A program made the translations under genes and the position numbers. From NCBI RefSeq assembly GCF_023008585.1, contig NZ_CP095390.1:2852001-2916000 (forward strand): a stretch of DNA of 64,000 nt, read 5' to 3'. The notes under the pieces were generated by a model that saw nothing but the letters and a program-made list of their open reading frames with translations, was not told where the DNA came from and did not search any database. This document shows positions 58,398 to 64,000 of the stretch, one piece after another. The stretch comes from Natribaculum breve (GTDB lineage Archaea > Halobacteriota > Halobacteria > Halobacteriales > Natrialbaceae). Within the stretch, counting starts at the first letter, position 1; each line of letters starts with the position of its first letter.

Positions 58398-60194
58398 ATG
58401 AGCGAACGCGCTGCACCAGTCACACACCACGAGGCACAGGATAGCGAATCGACCGACGTCGACGCCGACTCGAGTCCCGACGCGGAACTCGAGACCGACG
58501 CGACGCCCGTCACGACGGGTGCCGAATCGGTCGTCCGCGCACTCGAGAACGCGGGCGTCGAGTACGCCTTCGGCGTCCAGGGCGGGGCGATCATGCCCGT
58601 CTACGACGTGCTGTACGGCTCCGAGATCACGCACGTGACGATGGCCCACGAACAGGGTGCGGCCCACGCCGCCGACGCCTACGGCGTCGTCGCGGGCGAG
58701 CCGGGCGTCTGCCTGGCCACCTCGGGACCGGGTGCGACGAACCTCGTCACCGGCATCGCGGACGCCGACATGGACTCGGACCCGATGCTCGCGTTGACGG
58801 GACAGGTCCCGACGGAGTTCGTCGGCAACGACGCCTTCCAGGAGACCGACACCACTGGCGTCACGAAGCCGGTCACGAAGGACAACACCTTCTCGACCGA
58901 CGCCGACGCGGTCGGCGACGACGTCGGCGAGGCGTTCGCCCTCGCGAGTACGGGCCGACCCGGACCGACCCTGGTCGACCTGCCGAAAGACGTCACGAAC
59001 GGCGAGACCGACCGGGAACCGGGCGAACCCCGGACGCCCGACACGTACGAGGTTCAGGAGGCGGCCGACCCCGAGATCGTCCGTGCGGCAGCACGGCGCA
59101 TCGAGGAGGCCAAAAAGCCCGTCATGCTCGTCGGCGGCGGCGTCATCAAAGGCGACGCGACCGAGGAGGTCCGCGAGTTCGCGATCGAACACGAGATCCC
59201 CGTCGTGACGACGATGCCGGGGCTCGGTGCGTTCCCCGAGGACCACGAACTCTCGATGGAGATGGCGGGAATGCACGGCACCGGCTACGCGAACATGGCG
59301 ATCACCCACTGTGACACGCTGATCGGCGTCGGCACCCGCTTCGACGACCGGCTGACCGGCGGCATCGAGACGTTCGCGCCCGAGGCCGAGGTCATCCACG
59401 TCGACATCGATCCGGCCGAGATCAGCAAGAACATCCACGCGGAGTACCCGCTGGTCGGGGACGCCGCGACCGTCGTCTCGCAGCTGGCCGAGGAGGTCGA
59501 CTCCTCGCCACAGGCGACGAAGTGGCGCGCCCAGTGCCAGCAGTGGAAGTCCGACTACTCGATGGCCTACGAGGCACCCGAGGACGAACCGGTCAAACCG
59601 CAGTTCGTCGTCGAGGCGATCGACGAGGCCACGAGCGACCGGGCGATCGTCACCACCGGCGTCGGCCAACACCAGATGTGGGCCTGCCAGTACTGGACGT
59701 TCACCGAACCGCGCACCTGGGTCTCGAGTCACGGCCTCGGCGCGATGGGCTACGGCCTGCCCGCTGCGATCGGTGCCCGACTCGCCGCCGACGACGATCA
59801 GGAAGTGATCTGCTTCGACGGCGACGGCTCGTTCCTGATGACGATCCAGGAACTCGCGGTCGCGGTGCGCGAGAACATGGACATCACCGTCGCGGTGCTC
59901 AACAACGAGTACATCGGGATGGTCCGCCAGTGGCAGGACGCCTTCTTCGAGGGGCGACACGCCGCCTCCGAGTACGGCTGGTGTCCCGAGTTCGACAAAC
60001 TGGCCGAGGCCTTCGGCGCACGCGGCTTCCGGATCGACGACTACGACGACGTCGCCGAGACGATCGAGGCCGCACTCGCCTACGACGGTCCCTCGGTGAT
60101 CGACGTCCACATCGACCCCCGCGAGGACGTCTACCCGATGGTGCCAAGCGGCGGCGACAACGGACAGTTCGCACTGACGGAGGACCAGCTATGA
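58398..60194 (+). CDS. ilvB: Acetolactate synthase large subunit
   Basis: A 598-residue TPP enzyme joining two pyruvates (or pyruvate plus 2-oxobutyrate) in Val/Leu/Ile synthesis. YAFGVQGGAIMPVYDVLYG and AHEQGAAHAADAYGVV contain the catalytic Glu region. ATSGPGATNLVTGIADAD and DGDGSFLMTIQELAVA (TPP/Mg binding) follow, and residues around 300-420 form the FAD-binding middle domain. It overlaps ilvN by four bases. Start ATG 58398 leaves a 50-residue acidic N-terminal extension. Confidence 0.97.
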   Translation: MSERAAPVTHHEAQDSESTDVDADSSPDAELETDATPVTTGAESVVRALENAGVEYAFGVQGGAIMPVYDVLYGSEITHVTMAHEQGAAHAADAYGVVAGEPGVCLATSGPGATNLVTGIADADMDSDPMLALTGQVPTEFVGNDAFQETDTTGVTKPVTKDNTFSTDADAVGDDVGEAFALASTGRPGPTLVDLPKDVTNGETDREPGEPRTPDTYEVQEAADPEIVRAAARRIEEAKKPVMLVGGGVIKGDATEEVREFAIEHEIPVVTTMPGLGAFPEDHELSMEMAGMHGTGYANMAITHCDTLIGVGTRFDDRLTGGIETFAPEAEVIHVDIDPAEISKNIHAEYPLVGDAATVVSQLAEEVDSSPQATKWRAQCQQWKSDYSMAYEAPEDEPVKPQFVVEAIDEATSDRAIVTTGVGQHQMWACQYWTFTEPRTWVSSHGLGAMGYGLPAAIGARLAADDDQEVICFDGDGSFLMTIQELAVAVRENMDITVAVLNNEYIGMVRQWQDAFFEGRHAASEYGWCPEFDKLAEAFGARGFRIDDYDDVAETIEAALAYDGPSVIDVHIDPREDVYPMVPSGGDNGQFALTEDQL

Positions 60195-60853
60195 CGGGCG
60201 AACTCGAGGGACCGGCACCCGAGGAGCGACCGACGCCGGAGGGCAAACGAAACTCCCAGGGAATCCGGGTCGATCCCGAAGTCGAGGCCGAACGCGAGCC
60301 CCGGCGGACGGTGATCTCGGCGCTCGTCGAACACGAACCCGGCGTGCTCTCGGACGTCTCGGGACTGTTCTCGAGACGGCAGTTCAACATCGAGAGTCTG
60401 ACCGTCGGGCCGACGGAGGACGAAGAGCGTGCACGGATGACGATCGTGGTCGAAGAGCCCGATCCCGGCATCGAGCAGGTCGAGAAACAGCTGCGAAAGC
60501 TGGTGCCGGTGATCTCGGTGCGCGAACTCCCGTCGGACGCGATGCGCCGCGAACTCGCGTTGATCAAGGTGAACGCGACCCGGCCCGACCAGGTCGCCGC
60601 CGTCGCGGACATGTACGACGCCAAGAGCGTCGACGCGAGTCCGGAGACGGCGACCGTCGAGATCACGGGCAGTCGCCAGAAGATCGACGCCGCGATCGAA
60701 TCGTTCGGCCAGTTTGGCATCCGCGAAATCTCCCGGACCGGCCCGACGGCGCTCGCCCGCGGCACCGAAGACACCGCCGCAAGTGCACAAACAGCAGAAC
60801 AGACGAGCAGACACCAACCGACACAGACACAGACGACATCCGACGATGACTGA
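60191..60853 (+). CDS. ilvN: Acetolactate synthase small (regulatory) subunit
   Basis: A 220-residue ACT-domain protein that binds and regulates IlvB, giving feedback control by branched-chain amino acids. The ACT domain begins [20 protein letters not shown] at residue 38 and is followed by [20 protein letters not shown]. The second half ([18 protein letters not shown]) is the usual C-terminal region. A Gln/Thr-rich tail of about 25 residues ends the protein. It overlaps ilvC by eight bases. Confidence 0.95.
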   Translation: MTGELEGPAPEERPTPEGKRNSQGIRVDPEVEAEREPRRTVISALVEHEPGVLSDVSGLFSRRQFNIESLTVGPTEDEERARMTIVVEEPDPGIEQVEKQLRKLVPVISVRELPSDAMRRELALIKVNATRPDQVAAVADMYDAKSVDASPETATVEITGSRQKIDAAIESFGQFGIREISRTGPTALARGTEDTAASAQTAEQTSRHQPTQTQTTSDDD

Positions 60854-61901
60854 GAACGTAGCTGACGACTTCACGACCGACATCTACTACGATGACGACG
60901 CAGACGAATCGCACCTCGAAGACACCACCGTCGCCGTCCTCGGTTACGGCAGCCAGGGCCACGCCCACGCCCAGAACCTCGCCGACAGCGGGGTCGACGT
61001 GGTCGTCGGCCTGCGCGAGAACTCCTCCTCGCGTGCCGCAGCGCGCGAGGACGGCCTCGCGGTCGCCACCCCCGCCGAAGCGGCGGCCCGGGCCGAGTAC
61101 GTCTCCGTGCTCGTGCCCGACACCGTCCAGCCGGCGGTCTTCGAGGAGATCGAGCCCCACCTCGAGGCGGGTGACACGCTCCAGTTCGCCCACGGTTTCA
61201 ACATCCACTACAACCAGATCCAGCCCCCGGAGGACGTGGACGTGACGATGGTCGCGCCCAAGTCGCCGGGTCACCTCGTCCGCCGGAACTTCGAGAACGA
61301 CGAGGGGACGCCCGGCCTGCTCGCGGTCTACCAGGACACGACGGGCGAGGCGGCCGAGCGCGCACTCGCGTACGCGAAAGGCATCGGCTGCACTCGCGCC
61401 GGCGTCATCGAGACGACCTTCCAGGAAGAAGTCGAATCCGACCTCTTCGGCGAGCAGGCGGTGCTGTGTGGCGGCGTCACCTCGCTGGTCAAACACGGCT
61501 ACGAGACGCTCGTCGACGCCGGCTACAGCCCCGAGATCGCCTACTTCGAGTGTCTGAACGAACTCAAGCTCATCGTCGACCTGATGTACGAGGGCGGACT
61601 GGGCGAGATGTGGTACTCCGTCTCCGACACCGCGGAGTACGGTGGGCTGACCCGCGGCGACGAGATCGTCGACGAGTCCGTCCGCGAGAACATGGAGGAA
61701 GCGCTCGAGGAGGTCCAGAACGGCGAGTTCGCCCGCGAGTGGATCCTCGAGAACCAGGCCGGTCGTCCGAGTTTCACCCAGCTCCACGAGGCAGAGGAGA
61801 ACCACGAGATCGAGGCGGTCGGCGAGCGCCTTCGCGACCTCTTCGCCTGGGCCGACGAACAGACGGAAAACGAACCGGCGGACGTTCCGGCAGACGACTA
61901 G
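60846..61901 (+). CDS. ilvC: Ketol-acid reductoisomerase
   Basis: A 351-residue NADPH enzyme doing the second step of branched-chain synthesis. The Rossmann loop [19 protein letters not shown] is at about residue 33, [20 protein letters not shown] follows, and the knotted C-terminal domain contains [19 protein letters not shown] with metal Glu residues and [16 protein letters not shown]. Length fits class I KARI. The first 25 residues are acidic. The start ATG 60846 lies inside ilvN. Confidence 0.97.
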   Translation: MTENVADDFTTDIYYDDDADESHLEDTTVAVLGYGSQGHAHAQNLADSGVDVVVGLRENSSSRAAAREDGLAVATPAEAAARAEYVSVLVPDTVQPAVFEEIEPHLEAGDTLQFAHGFNIHYNQIQPPEDVDVTMVAPKSPGHLVRRNFENDEGTPGLLAVYQDTTGEAAERALAYAKGIGCTRAGVIETTFQEEVESDLFGEQAVLCGGVTSLVKHGYETLVDAGYSPEIAYFECLNELKLIVDLMYEGGLGEMWYSVSDTAEYGGLTRGDEIVDESVRENMEEALEEVQNGEFAREWILENQAGRPSFTQLHEAEENHEIEAVGERLRDLFAWADEQTENEPADVPADD

Positions 61902-61903
61902 CA

Positions 61904-62176
61904 ATGACAGGAGACAACGACGCGGATCGACGGACGATGGGCGAGATCAGCCACGCGAACCCCTACACGGGCGAGACGCTCGGGCAGGTGTTCAGCCGCG
62001 GTCCGATCGTCGCCGCGGACGGGGGCCGTGCCAACGCGGTCGACGCCGGCGACGAGACCGAAGCGCGGAGCGAGCGGACGATGAGACACGTCAGTCACAC
62101 GCCGCCGGACGGCTCCGAGGGCGCGAATCGCGTCTTCGAGCGCGGACGCGTACACGTATCCGAGGCCGAGGAATGA
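61904..62176 (+). CDS. 90-aa protein with two internal repeats between ilvC and leuC
   Basis: A hydrophilic protein of unknown function. It contains two related segments, residues 10-38 ([20 protein letters not shown]...) and 58-86 ([20 protein letters not shown]...), each following RTM-x-x-(I/V)SH with a VF-x-RG end, so it probably arose by duplication of a 29-residue unit. It starts two bases after ilvC and overlaps leuC by four, so it is certainly expressed with the operon. No catalytic motif is recognisable. A role in the leucine pathway is a guess from position. Confidence 0.75.
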   Translation: MTGDNDADRRTMGEISHANPYTGETLGQVFSRGPIVAADGGRANAVDAGDETEARSERTMRHVSHTPPDGSEGANRVFERGRVHVSEAEE

Positions 62177-63591
62177 GCGAGGGAACACTGTACGACAAGG
62201 TCTGGGATCGCCACAAGGTGACGACGCTGCCGACCGGACAGGATCAGCTGTTCGTCGGCCTCCACCTCATCCACGAGGTGACGAGTCCACAGGCGTTCGG
62301 GATGCTCCGGGAGCGCGACCTCGAGGTCGCCTACCCCGATCTGACCCACGCGACGGTCGACCACATCGTCCCGACCTCGAGCAAGGACCGTCCCTACGCC
62401 GACGACGCGGCAGAGGAGATGATGGCCGAACTCGAGGAGAACGTCCGCGAGGCGGGCATCGACTTCTCGCACCCGGAGACGGGCGATCAGGGCATCGTCC
62501 ACGTCATCGGGCCGGAACAGGGGCTGACCCAGCCGGGGACGACGATCGTCTGTGGCGACAGCCACACCTCGACTCACGGTGCGTTCGGCGCGCTCGCCTT
62601 TGGCATCGGCACCTCCCAGATCCGGGACGTGCTCGCGACGGGCACCGTCGCGATGGAGAAACAGAAGGTCCGCCGGATCGAGATCAACGGCGAACTCCCG
62701 GAGGGTGTCGAGGCGAAAGACGTCATCCTCGAGATCATCCGTCGGCTCGGCACCGAGGGCGGCGTCGGCTACGTCTACGAGTACGCCGGCGACGTCGTCG
62801 AGAACATGGACATGGAAGGCCGGATGTCGATCTGTAACATGTCCATCGAGGGCGGTGCCCGCGCGGGCTACGTCAACCCCGACGAGACCACCTACGAGTG
62901 GCTCGAGGGCCGCGATGCGGTCCCAGAGGGGGAGGCCTTCGAGGAGCGAAAGGAGTACTGGGAGTCCATCAGGTCCGACGAGGACGCCGAGTACGACGAC
63001 GTCGTGACGATCGACGCCAGCGAACTCGAGCCAGTCGTCACGTGGGGCACCACGCCGGGTCAGGGCGTCGGCGTCACCGAGCCGATCCCGGATCCCGAAG
63101 ACCTGCCCGAAGACAAACAGGACACCGCACGACGCGCACAGGAGCACATGGGCGTCGAGCCCGGCGAGACGATGGAGGGGTATCCCATCGACGTCGCCTT
63201 CCTGGGTTCGTGTACGAACGCACGCCTGCCCGACCTGCGACGAGCCGCGACGATCGTCGAGGGCCGGGAGGTCGACCCCGACGTCCGGGCGATGGTCGTC
63301 CCGGGCAGCCAGCGCGTGAAAGCAGCCGCCGAAGCGGAAGGCCTCGACGAGATCTTCAAAGAGGCCGGCTTCGAGTGGCGCGGTGCGGGCTGTTCGATGT
63401 GCCTGGGCATGAACGAAGACCAGCTCGAGGGCGACGAGGCCTCCGCCTCGTCGTCGAACCGCAACTTCGTCGGCCGTCAGGGATCGAAAGACGGCCGGAC
63501 GGTCCTGATGAACCCCCGGATGGTCGCCGCGGCGGCGATCGAAGGGGAGGTAACTGACGTCCGCGAGATCAAGGAGGTGAGCCCGCAATGA
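62173..63591 (+). CDS. leuC: 3-isopropylmalate dehydratase large subunit
   Basis: A 472-residue aconitase-family enzyme interconverting 2- and 3-isopropylmalate with LeuD. The N-terminal [20 protein letters not shown] and [20 protein letters not shown] are LeuC-like. The iron-sulfur cluster ligands are one Cys in [13 protein letters not shown] and two in GCSMCLGMN. Length is normal. It overlaps the preceding small gene (ATGA) and leuD by four bases. Confidence 0.97.
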   Translation: MSEGTLYDKVWDRHKVTTLPTGQDQLFVGLHLIHEVTSPQAFGMLRERDLEVAYPDLTHATVDHIVPTSSKDRPYADDAAEEMMAELEENVREAGIDFSHPETGDQGIVHVIGPEQGLTQPGTTIVCGDSHTSTHGAFGALAFGIGTSQIRDVLATGTVAMEKQKVRRIEINGELPEGVEAKDVILEIIRRLGTEGGVGYVYEYAGDVVENMDMEGRMSICNMSIEGGARAGYVNPDETTYEWLEGRDAVPEGEAFEERKEYWESIRSDEDAEYDDVVTIDASELEPVVTWGTTPGQGVGVTEPIPDPEDLPEDKQDTARRAQEHMGVEPGETMEGYPIDVAFLGSCTNARLPDLRRAATIVEGREVDPDVRAMVVPGSQRVKAAAEAEGLDEIFKEAGFEWRGAGCSMCLGMNEDQLEGDEASASSSNRNFVGRQGSKDGRTVLMNPRMVAAAAIEGEVTDVREIKEVSPQ

Positions 63592-64000
63592 GCGACGAAG
63601 TCGAGATCCCGAGCGTCGAGGAGGTGTCCGGTACCGGTGTCGCGATCCGCGGCAACGACATCGACACCGACCAGATCATCCCGGCGCGCTTTATGAAGGT
63701 CGTCACGTTCGACGGCCTCGGGCAGTTCGCCTTTTTCGACCAGCGGTTTGAAAGCGCGACTCCGGAGGAGTCGCGAGACGGAGACGGCGACGCCGTCGTA
63801 GCCGACGAGCAAAAAGACCACCCGATGAACGATCCCGAGCACAAAGACGCCTCGGTGATGGTGGTCAACGCCAACTTCGGCTGTGGCTCCTCGCGCGAAC
63901 ACGCCCCGCAGGCGCTGATGCGCTGGGGCATCGACGCGCTGATCGGCGAGAGCTTCGCCGAAATCTTCGCGGGCAACTGCCTCGCACTCGGCATTCCGAC
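63588..64000 (+). CDS. leuD: 3-isopropylmalate dehydratase small subunit (3' end outside window)
   Basis: About 137 residues are visible. [20 protein letters not shown] and [20 protein letters not shown] are diagnostic LeuD motifs. The protein supplies the substrate-recognition part of isopropylmalate isomerase. An acidic insertion of about 20 residues ([18 protein letters not shown] region) precedes the NFGCGSS motif, longer than in bacterial LeuD. It starts at ATG 63588, overlapping leuC by four bases. leuB might follow beyond the window. Confidence 0.95.
   Translation, partial: MSDEVEIPSVEEVSGTGVAIRGNDIDTDQIIPARFMKVVTFDGLGQFAFFDQRFESATPEESRDGDGDAVVADEQKDHPMNDPEHKDASVMVVNANFGCGSSREHAPQALMRWGIDALIGESFAEIFAGNCLALGIP

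Noticed and set aside
58339..58401. 20-codon ORF overlapping the ilvB start
   Set aside because: The Arg/His-rich peptide has no pathway logic; kept only as a note because its ATGA overlap could be chance.
1..64000. tRNA, rRNA or known riboswitch genes
   Set aside because: Reading the intergenic regions on both strands gave no T-loop/anticodon arrangement or known riboswitch core; a covariance-model search could still find atypical ones.

Overview
The window is chromosomal DNA from an extremely halophilic archaeon (class Halobacteria). Proteins are strongly acidic, GC and GC3 are high, many genes start at the predicted transcription start with a TATA-like box 25-35 bases upstream, and the gene content is diagnostic: AglB/AglJ/AglG-type N-glycosylation, CDP-archaeol synthase CarS, the HTH-riboflavin kinase fusion RbkR, archaeal TYW1, the PRTase-like regulator GfcR and short LeuA. 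Genus cannot be fixed from the sequence alone. No tRNA, rRNA or CRISPR array was found.

Layout. 1-15.3 kb is mixed housekeeping: a thioredoxin-reductase-like flavoprotein (cut by the window edge), a methyltransferase, an HxlR regulator, GfcR, ThrRS, PyrE, an HSL-type esterase, CarS, a complete Tn5-like IS4-family insertion sequence lying in the carS promoter, a D-2-hydroxyacid dehydrogenase, proline dehydrogenase, a DUF502 protein, IlvE, RibB and RbkR. 15.6-27 kb is a first surface-glycan cluster: four glycosyltransferases interleaved with five alkaline-phosphatase/sulfatase-superfamily enzymes, most coupled by ATGA/GTGA overlaps, then a flippase. 27-29 kb holds TYW1 and a phosphoglycolate phosphatase. 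29.5-31.8 kb holds a CHAT (caspase-like) protein and, facing it, a 44-residue one-helix membrane protein.

31.9-53 kb is a second glycosylation locus: a DUF368 polyprenyl-phosphate transporter (PopT type), AglB, an AglG-like transferase, a lower-GC inserted cassette (37.1-44.4 kb; two glycosyltransferases, three phosphatase/sulfatase-like enzymes, one flippase), then GlmS, a GlmU-type enzyme, a TrmB-family regulator, two epimerases, a UDP-sulfoquinovose-synthase-like enzyme and AglJ. Two operons in this block carry the same operator, GTTACTC-N7-GAGTAAC, right at their predicted transcription starts; the TrmB protein encoded between them is the likely regulator. 53-56.5 kb has small haloarchaeal proteins (RHH, VOC, MBL-like, ferritin-like). 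56.8 kb to the end is the leucine/isoleucine/valine operon leuA-ilvB-ilvN-ilvC-(90-aa protein)-leuC-leuD.

Cross-cutting features: an 80-bp inverted-repeat element occurs four times nearly identically, three times sharing its first bases with a stop codon; eight phosphatase/sulfatase-like proteins carry Thr/Ser where sulfatases have Cys and share a C-terminal LGY motif; leuA has no usable start in its own frame; and a 26-codon leader ORF rich in Val/Leu/Ile precedes ilvB and ends inside a strong hairpin.
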